From Pseudonocardia cypriaca (GTDB lineage Bacteria > Actinomycetota > Actinomycetes > Mycobacteriales > Pseudonocardiaceae), in the NCBI RefSeq assembly GCF_006717045.1, contig NZ_VFPH01000001.1, forward strand, positions 496,001 to 560,000: 64,000 bases of DNA, in the 5' to 3' direction. Below, in pieces: positions 1 to 10,836 of the stretch. The notes beneath the pieces were generated by a model that saw only the letters and a list, made by a program, of their open reading frames with translations, searched no databases and was not told the DNA's origin. Each line of letters opens with the position of its first letter. The first letter of the stretch is position 1. The position numbers and the translations under genes were made by a program.

Positions 1-841
1 CCAGCAGCGCTACCACCAGCGAGGAGTCCAGCCCGCCGGACAGCAGCACGCCGACCGGGACGTCCGCGACCATCCGCCGCCGCACCGCGACCCGCAGCGC
101 CTCCAGCACGGCGTCGCTCCAGTCGCGCGCGCTCATGCCGGCGTGCTCGGGGCGTCGGACGTGCTCGGGCCGCCAGTACACGCGGTCGTCGGAGCTGCCG
201 TCCGGCCGGACCGTGCGGACGGTGGCCGGCGGCAGCTTGCGCACCCCGGTGAGGATCGTGTGCGGCGCGGGAACGACCGAGTGGAACGTCATGTAGTGGT
301 GCAGCGCCACCGGGTCGATCGAGGTGTCGACGCCACCGCCCGCGAGCAGCGCCGGCAGCGAGGAGGCGAACCTCAGCCGCCCCGAGCCCTCGGTGACGTA
401 GAGCGGCTTGATGCCCAGCCGGTCGCGGCCGAGCGTCAGCACGCCGGTGTCGCGCTCGACGATCCCGAACGCGAACATCCCGAGGAACCGCTCCACGCAC
501 GCCGGGCCCCACCGGTGGAACGCCTTGAGCAGCACCTCCGTGTCGGACGTGGAGAAGAACCGGTACCCGGCGGTCTCCAGCTCGGCCCGCAGCTCCCGGT
601 AGTTGTAGATCAGCCCGTTGAACACGGCGGCCAGCCCCAGCTCCGGATCGACCATCGGCTGCGCCCCGCGCTCCGAGAGGTCGACGATCTTCAGGCGGCG
701 GTGCCCGAGCGCGACCGCGCCCGTGGCGTACACACCCGACCCGTCCGGGCCGCGGCGGTGCATCTCGGCCGTGATCCGCGCGACGGCCGGGACGTCCGGC
801 TCTCTGCCGTCGAACCGGATCTCGCCGGCGATTCCGCACAT
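1..841 (-). CDS. N-acetylglutaminylglutamine-type glutamine amidotransferase (asparagine synthase family), 3' end cut by window
   Basis: Class II glutamine amidotransferase fused to a PP-loop synthetase half. The protein starts MCGIAGEIRFDG, so Cys2 is the N-terminal nucleophile that releases ammonia from glutamine. RGPDGSG, GHRRLKIVDLS and FNGLIYNYRELR follow as in asparagine synthases, and the PP-loop (SGGLDSS) is reached just before the gene runs off the window after about 280 residues. The wording of the N-terminal half (GEIRFDG, QPMVD, HHYMTFHSVVPAP) resembles the enzymes that amidate the osmolyte N-acetylglutaminylglutamine (the TIGR03104-type 'trio' amidotransferase) more than ordinary AsnB; that assignment is from memory of the family and its usual partner genes lie outside the window. 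Transcribed divergently from the LLM gene at 949. Confidence 0.8.
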   Translation of the reverse strand, partial: MCGIAGEIRFDGREPDVPAVARITAEMHRRGPDGSGVYATGAVALGHRRLKIVDLSERGAQPMVDPELGLAAVFNGLIYNYRELRAELETAGYRFFSTSDTEVLLKAFHRWGPACVERFLGMFAFGIVERDTGVLTLGRDRLGIKPLYVTEGSGRLRFASSLPALLAGGGVDTSIDPVALHHYMTFHSVVPAPHTILTGVRKLPPATVRTVRPDGSSDDRVYWRPEHVRRPEHAGMSARDWSDAVLEALRVAVRRRMVADVPVGVLLSGGLDSSLVVALL

Positions 842-948
842 TGCTGTCCTCCGCTCGTCGTCGGTCGAGTGGACGACGCCGCGGGGCACCCGCGCAACCC
901 CGCGACGTGTTTCCAACAGGTGTCGGACCCCTGTGATCTCATCACGTC

Positions 949-1746
949 ATGACGGACCCGACGATCGGTGTGATCTTCCGCCCGCAGTCCCCGCCCGAGG
1001 TGCTGCGCGACGTGGTCCTCGCGGCCGAGGCCGCGGACATCGCCCAGCTGTGGCTGTGGGAGGACTGCTTCTGCGAGGGCGGGCTCACCTCGGCCACCGC
1101 GGCGCTCGCGTGGACCGAGCGGATCCAGGTCGGGGTCGGGCTGATGCCGGTGCCGCTGCGCAACCCGGCGCTGGCCGCGATGGAGATCGCCACTGTCGCC
1201 CGGATGTTCCCGGACCGGTTCCGGCCCGCGCTCGGGCACGGCGTGCTCGAGTGGATGGACCAGATCGGGGTGCGCGCGGAGTCGCCGATGACGCTGCTGC
1301 GGGAGTACACCACCGCCGTGCGGGAGCTCCTGCACGGTCGCACCGTCGACGTCGAGGGCCGCTACGTGCGCCTGCGTGACGTCACGCTCGACTGGCCGCC
1401 CGCCTCCCCGCCGCCGGTGATCGTCGGCGGGCGCGGACCCAAGACCGTCGGCCTGGCCGGTGAGCTGGGCGACGGCGTCATCCTCGACTCGGTGCTCACC
1501 CCCGACCAGGTCCGGGAAGGGATGGGGCACGCGGCCGCAGGCAGGCGTACGGCGGGTCGCACCGACGAACCGTTCGACAACATCGTGTTCGTCGAGGTCG
1601 ACGCGGGAGCCTCCGACCTGGTGGACCGGATCGACGAGGCGATCAGCACGTTCGCCGAGATCGGCGCGAGCACGGTGGTGTTCCAACCCACCGGCGAGGC
1701 ACCCGACCCGCTGCCGCTGATCGCGGCGTGCGCGAAGCGGGGGTAG
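949..1746 (+). CDS. LLM-class flavin/F420-dependent oxidoreductase
   Basis: A 265-residue protein of the luciferase-like monooxygenase (bacterial luciferase TIM-barrel) superfamily, probably using F420 or FMN to move hydride to an unknown substrate. Visible family marks are the early AAEAADIAQLWLWED segment, VGVGLMPVPLRNPALAAMEIAT, the FRPALGHGV strand and the IVGGRGPKTVGLAGELGDG loop that closes the cofactor site. It is shorter than the roughly 300-350 residues usual for the family. ATG start; no strong ribosome site is seen, and the upstream 107 bp are shared with the divergent amidotransferase gene. A second LLM gene lies at 7467. Substrate unknown. Confidence 0.85.
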   Translation: MTDPTIGVIFRPQSPPEVLRDVVLAAEAADIAQLWLWEDCFCEGGLTSATAALAWTERIQVGVGLMPVPLRNPALAAMEIATVARMFPDRFRPALGHGVLEWMDQIGVRAESPMTLLREYTTAVRELLHGRTVDVEGRYVRLRDVTLDWPPASPPPVIVGGRGPKTVGLAGELGDGVILDSVLTPDQVREGMGHAAAGRRTAGRTDEPFDNIVFVEVDAGASDLVDRIDEAISTFAEIGASTVVFQPTGEAPDPLPLIAACAKRG

Positions 1747-1764
1747 CGGCCCTGGGAGGGGCAT

Positions 1765-1896
1765 TCATGGGAGCAGGTCGGCCTTGATCTGCTCCCATGG
1801 GATCGGCGTCGCGCCGGTCTCCCGCATCTCGGCCCTGGCCTCCTCCGCCGCCTGGATGTCGGCGGCGTCCTCCGCGAGCCGAGGTTCTCGTGGCAT
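1765..1896 (-). CDS. Small acidic protein, possible orphan antitoxin-like peptide
   Basis: A 43-codon frame beginning MPREPRLAEDAADIQ and ending with an amphipathic tail PIPWEQIKADLLP. The closing PWEQ(I/V)KADL pattern is like the C-terminal toxin-binding tail of small RelB/Phd-type antitoxins in actinobacteria, but no toxin gene is next to it. Its last codons form one arm of the hairpin at 1766-1799. It lies downstream of the broken YdcF-like gene on the same strand with only 9 bp between, so it may be carried on the same transcript. Coding status is plausible but not proven. Confidence 0.45.
   Translation of the reverse strand: MPREPRLAEDAADIQAAEEARAEMRETGATPIPWEQIKADLLP
1766..1799. terminator. 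Hairpin between convergent genes
   Basis: Perfect 11-bp inverted repeat (CATGGGAGCAG / CTGCTCCCATG) separated by 12 nt, 20 bp after the stop of the LLM gene. It overlaps the end of the small minus-strand frame. No T-run follows, so it would be an intrinsic terminator of the GC-rich actinobacterial kind, if it acts as one at all. Confidence 0.5.
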
Positions 1897-1905
1897 CGGC
1901 TGACA

Positions 1906-2578
1906 CTACCTGTCGGGGATTCGACGGCTGTCGAATCCGGCGTCGCGTAGCCGGCGGTAGGCGTCCTCGACCGGTCGCGGTACCACTTGCGGAACGATGA
2001 CCCACGCGCCGGATACTCGACGATCCGCTGCACGTCCCCCACCATCATGCTGATGACGAGGTGCTCGTCGCCGATGCTCGCCACGTAGTTCCGGTAGCTG
2101 GCCGTCGCCGAGGCACACACGACGTTCACCTCGGGCCACAGCTTGCGCACGGTCGCGTAGCTGCGGCGCTGCGCGTACGGCTTGCAGATCAGCAGAATGC
2201 TCGCCGGGTGGTGACCAGCCGCTTCGAGCACCGCCCGGGACTTCGTGATGTTCGCGCCCGTGTTCGTGGCCGTCGGCTCGACCAGCACAGCCGATTCCGG
2301 CACGCCGAACGCGAGAGCGTGCTCTCGGTAGTGCACCGCCTCCCCCCGCGGGAACCGGTCCCGGGTGGTGGCGGAGCTGCCGCCGGTGAAGACGATGACG
2401 GGGAACAGCTCGCGGAGGTAGAGCTGGGCGGCGCACGTCGCAACCCCCAGGTCATGGCTGCCGAGCGCGATGGCGGCGTCGCATGCACGTATCGGGTGGT
2501 CGAGCTGGTGGTAGCGCCAGAGGGTCTCGGCATCACGTCGCTGTTGTGCGGTCGGCGGGTGAGCGGTGTCCCTCTCTC

Positions 2579-2582
<4 letters not shown>
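1906..2582 (-). pseudogene. YdcF/DUF218-family protein with an apparent 1-base frameshift
   Basis: The reading frame encodes a YdcF-like (DUF218) protein: AIALGSHDLGV, VFTGGSSATTRDRFPRGEA, EPTATNTGANI, LLICKPYAQRR and MVGDVQRIVEYPARG are all family landmarks. After YPARG (near 1996-2003) the frame runs on into nonsense, while the expected tail (VPQVVPRPVEDAYRRLRDAG, then stop at 1906) is found in another frame. Adding one T within the minus-strand string GGGTCATCG restores YPARGFIVPQVV, so a single-base deletion explains it. There is also no ATG, GTG or TTG in frame before the conserved core; the only candidate is a CTG at 2582 that overlaps the stop of the upstream gene by 4 bp (CTGA). Two defects favour a pseudogene, but a sequencing error cannot be excluded. 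Confidence 0.75.
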
Positions 2583-5155
<2,573 letters not shown>

Positions 5156-5199
5156 GCGGTGACGCTCCCACATCGATATGACGGGGGTGCTACGCAGGT

Positions 5200-5844
5200 T
5201 CAGGTGTAGGCCGCGTCGAAGAAGGCCAGCTCGAGGTCGACGGCGCGGACGAACTGCTCCTGCACCCGGTCGCGATGGGCCGGCGGGAGGCCCGCGCACA
5301 CGCGGTCGAACTCCGCGCGCAGGAACTCCACCCACGTCGCGAACGCCCGCCCGCTGTGCAGCGCGATCCACTCCGCTTCCAGCGGTTCCTCCGGGAGCGG
5401 TTCCTCGGGACGCATGGCCCACTCCAGGTACAGCCACTCGGCGACCAGCAGCACGGCGAGGCACGACGGGTAGTCGGCGCTGCGGCGGGCGTCGTCCATC
5501 AGCTCGATGAAGCCGCGGGTCGGCTCCAGCAGCTGGGGCTCGGTGCGCTCGGTCAGCGGGACGTCGAGGGTGTCCAGCGCGCGGGCGAAGAAGTCGTTCT
5601 CCGGGCCGGCGACGATCCCGAGCTGCCGGGCGTGCACCACGCGCGCGTCCGCCCGGTCGGCCGACGCCACGGCAGCACCCATCAACGCCAGGAACGCGTC
5701 GACGAACTGGTGGTCCTGCACGAGGTAGGTCGTCAGCACGTCGGGGTCGACCCGCCCGCGCCAGACCTCGTCGACGAACCGGTGCCCGACGGCGGCGTCC
5801 CACGTGGATGCGGTCAGCTCCCGGAGCTGGGCTGAGAACGTCAC
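5200..5844 (-). CDS. TenA/PqqC-family protein (thiaminase II-like)
   Basis: A 214-residue all-helical protein of the TenA/THI-4/PqqC fold: the family pattern TASTWDAAVGHRFVDEVWRG, YLVQDHQFVDAFLALMG and ENDFFARALD is clear. Members hydrolyse aminopyrimidine intermediates in thiamin salvage or act as cofactorless oxygenases. The usual active-site Cys region reads LLVAEWLYLEWA, so the catalytic cysteine of TenA_C enzymes is not visible; this is closer to TenA_E-like or uncharacterised members. A GTG start is chosen at 5844, where similarity begins and AGGG lies about 10 nt upstream; longer starts exist. Follows the MBL gene by 56 bp, so probably one transcript with it and comB. Confidence 0.75.
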   Translation of the reverse strand: MTFSAQLRELTASTWDAAVGHRFVDEVWRGRVDPDVLTTYLVQDHQFVDAFLALMGAAVASADRADARVVHARQLGIVAGPENDFFARALDTLDVPLTERTEPQLLEPTRGFIELMDDARRSADYPSCLAVLLVAEWLYLEWAMRPEEPLPEEPLEAEWIALHSGRAFATWVEFLRAEFDRVCAGLPPAHRDRVQEQFVRAVDLELAFFDAAYT

Positions 5845-5900
5845 CCGGGCAACCCTAGATGAGGAGGCCTGCCGGGCGGCGCCGTCGGCACTGGTGATGA

Positions 5901-6680
5901 TCACGGGTGCTCGGGCCACGGCACGCCGGGGTAGGGGGAGCGGCCAGCGGCCTCGGTGGCGGACAGCGAGCCGTTCGCAACCGCGGCGTGCAGCGCCGCC
6001 ACCTCGGCCAGCTCCGCCCGCTGCGCCGCCACGAACCCGGGGTCGACCGGGTCGCCGTGGCCGGGTACGACCGTGTGTGGGTCCAGGGCGAGGAGCGCGT
6101 CGAGGGTGGCGGGCCACTCCGGGACGATGGCGTCCCCCATGTCGGGTGGTGCGCCCTGTTCGACCAGGTCACCTGCGAACACGACGCCCGCGTCGGGCAC
6201 CGCGACGACCAGGTCGTGGTCGGTGTGGCCGCGGCCGAGGTGCAGCAGGTCGGCCGAGCGGCCGCCGAGGTCGAGCGTGGCGGGCGCGTCGGTGCCGGGC
6301 AGTGCGGGTTCGGTGGCCGCGAGAGCGTCGGCGGTGCCTGCGTCGCCGCGGTCGCGGTAGTAGGCCGCCCACTGCCTCCGCTGGGCCGCCGCGGTGGCGG
6401 CGAGCACCTCGCGGCACCGCGGCAGCGCGTGCACGGGGGCAGGCGCGAAGGCCGCGGTACCGAAGCAGTGGTCGAAGTGGGCGTGCGTGATCGCAACGGT
6501 CAGCGGGAGCGTGGTGACGGCCCGGACCGCGGCGGCGAGCTCCGCGCCCTGCCGCGCGTCGCCGCGGGTGTCGACGACCAGGGCGCGCTCGGCGCCGAGC
6601 ACCAGCCCGACGGTGAGGTCCAGCTCGGCGTACCGGCGCGCGAGGACGCCGTCCCCGACCTCCAGCCAGCGCCCGTCCAT
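5901..6680 (-). CDS. MBL-fold metallo-hydrolase
   Basis: A 259-residue metallo-beta-lactamase-fold hydrolase. The metal motif HxHxDH appears as THAHFDHCFG, the second metal histidine in LGRGHTDHDLVV, an aspartate in VFAGDLVEQG, and a last histidine in VVPGHGDPVDP. It resembles the quinoprotein/SoxH- or Nyloc-like small MBL hydrolases; the substrate is not recognisable. Its ATG (6680) shares one base with the TGA of comB, so the two are translationally coupled. The fused appearance of this frame with upstream sequence is a GC-rich artefact: comB lies there in another frame. Confidence 0.85.
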   Translation of the reverse strand: MDGRWLEVGDGVLARRYAELDLTVGLVLGAERALVVDTRGDARQGAELAAAVRAVTTLPLTVAITHAHFDHCFGTAAFAPAPVHALPRCREVLAATAAAQRRQWAAYYRDRGDAGTADALAATEPALPGTDAPATLDLGGRSADLLHLGRGHTDHDLVVAVPDAGVVFAGDLVEQGAPPDMGDAIVPEWPATLDALLALDPHTVVPGHGDPVDPGFVAAQRAELAEVAALHAAVANGSLSATEAAGRSPYPGVPWPEHP

Positions 6681-7408
6681 CACGCGGCGCGCAGGAAGCC
6701 GTCGCGCAGGCCCGGCACGGCCGTGCTCGCGTCGAGGGCGGCGGCGAGCTCCACGTCGTCGGGGAAGCCGTCGGCGCGCAGCTCGCGTCCGGACGAGGTG
6801 GCCGCGAGCACGTCCACGAGCCCCCGGTCGCGGGCGGCGGCGAACTGCGCGGCCGCCAGCTCGGCCTCCGGGGAGCGGCCGGGCAGCGCGGCCGCGATCG
6901 CGCCCGCCCCGAGCGCGTCCTCGACGGCGACGCGCATGGTGCCGTCCGGCCACCGCTCCCCGGCCGGGACGATTCCCACCGACCCGCCGACGGCACTGGC
7001 CGATGCCGCCACGGCGGATGCGTTGCGAATGCAGCCAGCGAGCAGCACGGCCCCGGTGGCGGCGACGGCGGCGCAGAGGGTGGCGCCGTTGGGGGAGGGC
7101 AGCGCGAGGCGGGTGCCGGCGGGCAGCCCGGTGAGCGAGGCGGGGGAGAGCGACGGCCCCGGCCCGCCCCGAGGACCGGCGCGGACGACGTCCGGCGGTA
7201 CGGGCCCGTCGCGTTCCGCGGAACGCAGCGGGAGTACCGCCACCCCGCGGCCCACGGCGACGTCGACGGCGGTGGAGAACGACAGCACGTCGACCACGAT
7301 CACGACGGCGCACTCGGCCGCCAGCAGCGTGGCGCCCTCCCGGCCCCATTCGAGGCGGACCCCGTAGTCGAGCTGGCGGTGTTCGGAGCGCACGGAGAAG
7401 GGATGCAC
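6680..7408 (-). CDS. comB: 2-phosphosulfolactate phosphatase (ComB family)
   Basis: A 242-residue ComB-family phosphatase, the family that dephosphorylates 2-phosphosulfolactate in coenzyme M or sulfolactate pathways. Landmarks: VVIVVDVLSFSTAVDVA near the N-terminus, LALPSPNGATLCAA, a strand with GCIRNASAVA, IVPAGERWPDG, and VEDALGAGAIAAALPG. In bacteria that make no coenzyme M the physiological substrate is uncertain. GTG start at 7408; stop overlaps the MBL start by one base. The 58-bp gap to the divergent LLM gene at 7467 must hold both promoters. Confidence 0.82.
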   Translation of the reverse strand: MHPFSVRSEHRQLDYGVRLEWGREGATLLAAECAVVIVVDVLSFSTAVDVAVGRGVAVLPLRSAERDGPVPPDVVRAGPRGGPGPSLSPASLTGLPAGTRLALPSPNGATLCAAVAATGAVLLAGCIRNASAVAASASAVGGSVGIVPAGERWPDGTMRVAVEDALGAGAIAAALPGRSPEAELAAAQFAAARDRGLVDVLAATSSGRELRADGFPDDVELAAALDASTAVPGLRDGFLRAA

Positions 7409-7466
7409 GTCCGCCGAACCTACTGTGGTCCTCGTCCACTCACGGTAGCCGCCCGTACCCAGTAGC

Positions 7467-8399
7467 GTGACGACCGTGAAGGTCCGCATGGGGATCGGGT
7501 CGGTTCCACTCGCCGCAGGGCCGGGTCCCGGCCCCGAGCTGGCGGACCTCGTCGACGAGCTGGAGGCGAGGCGGATCGACTCGCTGTGGCTCGCCGACCA
7601 GGCGTCCGCGCCGCTGATCGACCCGCTCGTCGGGATGGGGTACGCGGTGTCCCGCACCCGGGACCTGAAGGTCGGCAGCGGCGTCGTCGTGCTGCCCGGG
7701 CGGAACCCGGCGCTGGTGGCGGCTCAGCTCGCGTCGCTGGTCGCGCTCGCGCCGAAACGGATCCTGCCCGCGTTCGGTGTGCGGCCGGCGATCGCGGCGG
7801 AACGGCCGCTCTTCCCCGCCCCGGACGGGGACCGTGCCGCGCTGTTCGACGAGTCGCTCACGGTGGTGCGCCGGCTGCTCGCCGAGCCGCGGGTCACGCA
7901 CCACGGTCGGTTCTTTCACCTCGACGACGTGTCGGTGGCGCCGTTGCCGCCCCGGCCGCCGGACATCTGGCTGGGCGGCCGCGCGCCGGCCGGGCTGCGG
8001 CGGGTCGGCCGGCTCGCCGACGGCTGGCTGGGCAGCCTCGTCACCCCGGACGAGGCCGTGGGCGCCCGCGCGCAGATCGAACGCGCCGCCGCGGAGGCGG
8101 GGCGGGAGATCGAGGACGACCACTACGGGACCAACATCGCCGTGGTCACGCCCGGCGCTTCCGAGTCCGACGTCGTCGCGGCGCGGCAGCGGGTCGCCGG
8201 CCGCCGCCCGGACGTCGACCCGGCCGCCCTCGTCCCGTGCGGCTGGGGCGAGGCGCGGAAGCTCGTCCGGCGGTACGTCGACGCGGGCCTCACCAAGTTC
8301 GTGGTGCGCCCGGCCGTGCCCGTCCCGGCGTGGCCCGGGTTCCTGGACCAGTTCGTCGCCGAACTGCGACCGTTGGAGGACGAGCTGAGCGACGAATGA
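7467..8399 (+). CDS. LLM-class F420-dependent oxidoreductase
   Basis: A 310-residue luciferase-like TIM-barrel oxidoreductase. Typical features are the IDSLWLADQ segment, VGSGVVVLPGRNPALVAAQLASL, RILPAFGVR, a repeated VTHHGRFFHLDDV module, and IWLGGRAPAGLRRVGRLADGWLG near the phosphate site. The family uses F420H2 or FMNH2; the substrate is unknown. GTG start at 7467; a later ATG (MGIGSVP, 7488) is an alternative. Divergent from comB. Only distantly similar to the LLM protein at 949, so not a recent duplicate. Confidence 0.85.
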   Translation: MTTVKVRMGIGSVPLAAGPGPGPELADLVDELEARRIDSLWLADQASAPLIDPLVGMGYAVSRTRDLKVGSGVVVLPGRNPALVAAQLASLVALAPKRILPAFGVRPAIAAERPLFPAPDGDRAALFDESLTVVRRLLAEPRVTHHGRFFHLDDVSVAPLPPRPPDIWLGGRAPAGLRRVGRLADGWLGSLVTPDEAVGARAQIERAAAEAGREIEDDHYGTNIAVVTPGASESDVVAARQRVAGRRPDVDPAALVPCGWGEARKLVRRYVDAGLTKFVVRPAVPVPAWPGFLDQFVAELRPLEDELSDE

Positions 8400-8433
8400 G
8401 TACGAAGGTCGGCCGGTTCGAGACCTCCGGCTG

Positions 8434-9603
8434 GTGACCGGAGGCGATCATCCCGGGTTTCCTGGACGCGTGCCCGAGATCCGCATACGCCCGACCGGAC
8501 TGGCCGAGCGCGTTCTCGCGCCCGACCTCGCCCGCGGCGTGATGCTGCTGTTCATCGCCCTCGCCAACTCGCACTACTTCCTGCAGGGCCCGCGGTACCT
8601 CGTCGGCTTCCCGCTCGGCGGTTCGGCGCTGGACGCCGCCGTCGCGACCGCGATCGCGACGCTCGTGGACGGGCGCGCGTTCCCGCTGTTCAGCGTGCTC
8701 TTCGGGTACGGCGTGGTGCAGCTGGCGCGCCGCCAGCAGGAGGCGGGCACGCCGTGGAAGGCGGTCAGCAGGCTGGTCCGGCGCCGGAGCCTGTGGATGA
8801 TGCTGATCGGGTTCCTGCACTGCGTGCTGCTCTACGTCGGCGACATCGTCGCGGCGTACGGGTTCCTCGCGCTCCTCCTGGTCGGCGCCGTGCGCTGGAA
8901 GGAGTGGGTGCTGCTGACGCTCGCCGGGCTGATGCTCGTGGTGCTGTCGCTGCCGAGCGCCGACGATGCGGCGCTGGTGGCGGGGCCGGACCCCGCGCTG
9001 CTGTCGCCGGACCCGGTTACCGCGTTCGTCGAGCGGGCGGCTGTGTGGCCGCTGCTCGTGCCGATGGAGGCCATTGGGCTCCTCGCGCCGTTCCTGCTCG
9101 GCATCGTTGCGGCGCGCAGGCGGTTGCTGGAGGAGCCGGCTCGCCACCACGTGCTGTTGACCGTCGCGGCGGCGGTCGGGATCGGCGCTGCCGTCGCGGG
9201 CGGGCTGCCGCTCGGCCTCACGGTGGCCGGGGTGCTCCCGGCCGGCCCGGACCTCGGCCTGCTCGTCACCCTGCACGACGCCACCGGCTACCTGGGCGGG
9301 CCCGGCTACGCCGCGGCGCTCGCCCTGCTGGCGGGGCGGATCGGGCAGCGGCGGGGTCCGGTGACCCGCGCCGTCACGGCGGTGGGTCAGCGCTCGCTGA
9401 CCTGCTACCTCTCCCAGTCCGTGGTCTGGACGCTCGTGTTCGCGCCCTACGCGCTCGACCTGAGCGACGACCTCGGCGTGGCGGGCACGGCCGTGCTCGC
9501 GGTCGGGACCTGGCTCGCCACCGTCTGGATGGCCGAGCTGCTGCGGCGTCGCGGCGCCCGCGGGCCCGCGGAAGTGCTCCTGCGCCGGCTCACGTACCGC
9601 TGA
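8434..9603 (+). CDS. DUF418-family multi-pass membrane protein
   Basis: A 389-residue membrane protein with about eight to ten hydrophobic segments. The N-terminal pattern (RVLAPDLARGVMLLFIALAN, then VDGRAFPLFSVLFGYGV) and the C-terminal GQRSLTCYLSQSVVWTL segment are those of the DUF418 family, whose role is unknown but which is related to acyltransferase-3-like membrane proteins. A GTG start is placed at 8434; GTG 8470 is equally possible and no good ribosome site decides between them. It ends 226 bp before the Dap operon; it could serve export or modification there, but there is no direct evidence. Confidence 0.75.
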   Translation: MTGGDHPGFPGRVPEIRIRPTGLAERVLAPDLARGVMLLFIALANSHYFLQGPRYLVGFPLGGSALDAAVATAIATLVDGRAFPLFSVLFGYGVVQLARRQQEAGTPWKAVSRLVRRRSLWMMLIGFLHCVLLYVGDIVAAYGFLALLLVGAVRWKEWVLLTLAGLMLVVLSLPSADDAALVAGPDPALLSPDPVTAFVERAAVWPLLVPMEAIGLLAPFLLGIVAARRRLLEEPARHHVLLTVAAAVGIGAAVAGGLPLGLTVAGVLPAGPDLGLLVTLHDATGYLGGPGYAAALALLAGRIGQRRGPVTRAVTAVGQRSLTCYLSQSVVWTLVFAPYALDLSDDLGVAGTAVLAVGTWLATVWMAELLRRRGARGPAEVLLRRLTYR

Positions 9604-9829
9604 TCGCCCGGAGGCCGAGCGCGGCCACCAGGTTCTGGGAACGGTACGACGTGCGTGGCCCCGCCGGGTTGGTCGGGACAACCCCACCGAGATCCGGGGG
9701 TCTCCCTCGCCGGACGACGTGTCACCCCCATCGTTCCGCGCCGCCTGCGGACGCATTCTTGTGCCAGTCGCGCACCGACCGACCGGAACCGGGAAGTCGC
9801 CGCAGCATTCCAGCGAATGAGGGGCCATC

Positions 9830-10825
9830 ATGTCGATCATCTCCGTTCCCCAGGAGTTCAACCAGGACGATCTCTACGTCGACCTGCAGTCGATCTTCGG
9901 TCGCCAGTTGTTCCTGAAGTGTGAAGGATTCAATTTCGCCGGCTCCGTCAAGTTGAAGGCCGCGAACGAGATGGTGGAAGCCGCGGAGCGCAGTGGCGTG
10001 CTTCGCCCGGGATCCGTGCTGGTCGAGTCCTCGTCCGGGAACCTGGGCGTGGCGCTGAGCATCATCGCGGCGAGCAAGGGCTACGGGTTCCGGTGCGTCA
10101 CCGATTCACGCTGCAACCTGGCGACCAGGCTGCTGATGGAGGCATTGGGAAGTGAGGTGCACGTCGTCACCGAGCCCGACCCGGAGACCGGATACCTCGG
10201 CGCGCGGCTGAACTACGTCCGCAGCCTGTGTGCCTCCGACAAGCGCTACGTGTGGCTCAACCAGTACACCAACGACAACGCGTGGAAGGCGCACTACCGC
10301 ACGACCGGTCCCGCCATCGCACGCCGATTCCCCGAGCTGGACGTGCTTTTCGTCGGCGCCGGCACGACCGGCACGCTGATGGGCTGCGCCCGCTACTTCA
10401 AGGAGCGGCACCCGTCGGTGCGGATCGTCGCCATCGACCCCGTCGGATCGGTCAGCTTCGGCACGCCCGCGGCCCGCCGGATGCTCCCCGGCCTCGGGAT
10501 GAACGTCCGCCCGCCACTGCTCGACGAGGGCTACGTGGACGAGGTGCTCCACGTCCAGGAGGCCGACGCGATCCGCACCTGCCACCGGCTGGCCCGGCGC
10601 GGGTTCCTGTTCGGCGGCTCGACCGGCACGGTCGTCAGCGGCGCGATGCGCTGGCTGGCCCGCCACGACGCACGCGACCTCACCGCGGTGGCCATCGCCC
10701 CGGATCTCGGCGAGCGCTACCTCGACACGATCTACCAGAGCAACTGGGTGCAGGACCTGTACGGCGACGACGTGCTCGGCGACGACGTGCTCGACACCCG
10801 GTCCACTGCTGCCCGCGCAGCCTGA
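9830..10825 (+). CDS. sbnA: 2,3-diaminopropionate biosynthesis protein SbnA (PLP-dependent)
   Basis: A 331-residue PLP enzyme of the cysteine synthase fold. SbnA condenses O-phosphoserine with glutamate to N-(1-amino-1-carboxyethyl)-glutamate, the first step to L-2,3-diaminopropionate. Visible: the Schiff-base lysine in FNFAGSVKLKA (Lys41), the substrate loop ESSSGNLGVALS, the glycine-rich phosphate loop GAGTTGTLMG and the FGGSTGTVVSGA segment. The partner gene sbnB is at 19005 in the same operon. GAGGGG sits 7 nt before the ATG. The 226 bp upstream contain no gene and probably the operon promoter, though no confident -35/-10 pair stands out. First gene of a run ending at 20776. Confidence 0.88.
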   Translation: MSIISVPQEFNQDDLYVDLQSIFGRQLFLKCEGFNFAGSVKLKAANEMVEAAERSGVLRPGSVLVESSSGNLGVALSIIAASKGYGFRCVTDSRCNLATRLLMEALGSEVHVVTEPDPETGYLGARLNYVRSLCASDKRYVWLNQYTNDNAWKAHYRTTGPAIARRFPELDVLFVGAGTTGTLMGCARYFKERHPSVRIVAIDPVGSVSFGTPAARRMLPGLGMNVRPPLLDEGYVDEVLHVQEADAIRTCHRLARRGFLFGGSTGTVVSGAMRWLARHDARDLTAVAIAPDLGERYLDTIYQSNWVQDLYGDDVLGDDVLDTRSTAARAA

Positions 10826-10836
10826 AGGGGCACGCC

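Noticed and set aside
1..841. Plain asparagine synthetase AsnB
   Set aside because: The N-terminal wording fits the N-acetylglutaminylglutamine amidotransferase group better; still uncertain because the C-terminal part is missing.
5845..6117. Longer start for the TenA-like gene
   Set aside because: The upstream extension overlaps the MBL gene and has no similarity; GTG 5844 gives a natural N-terminus.
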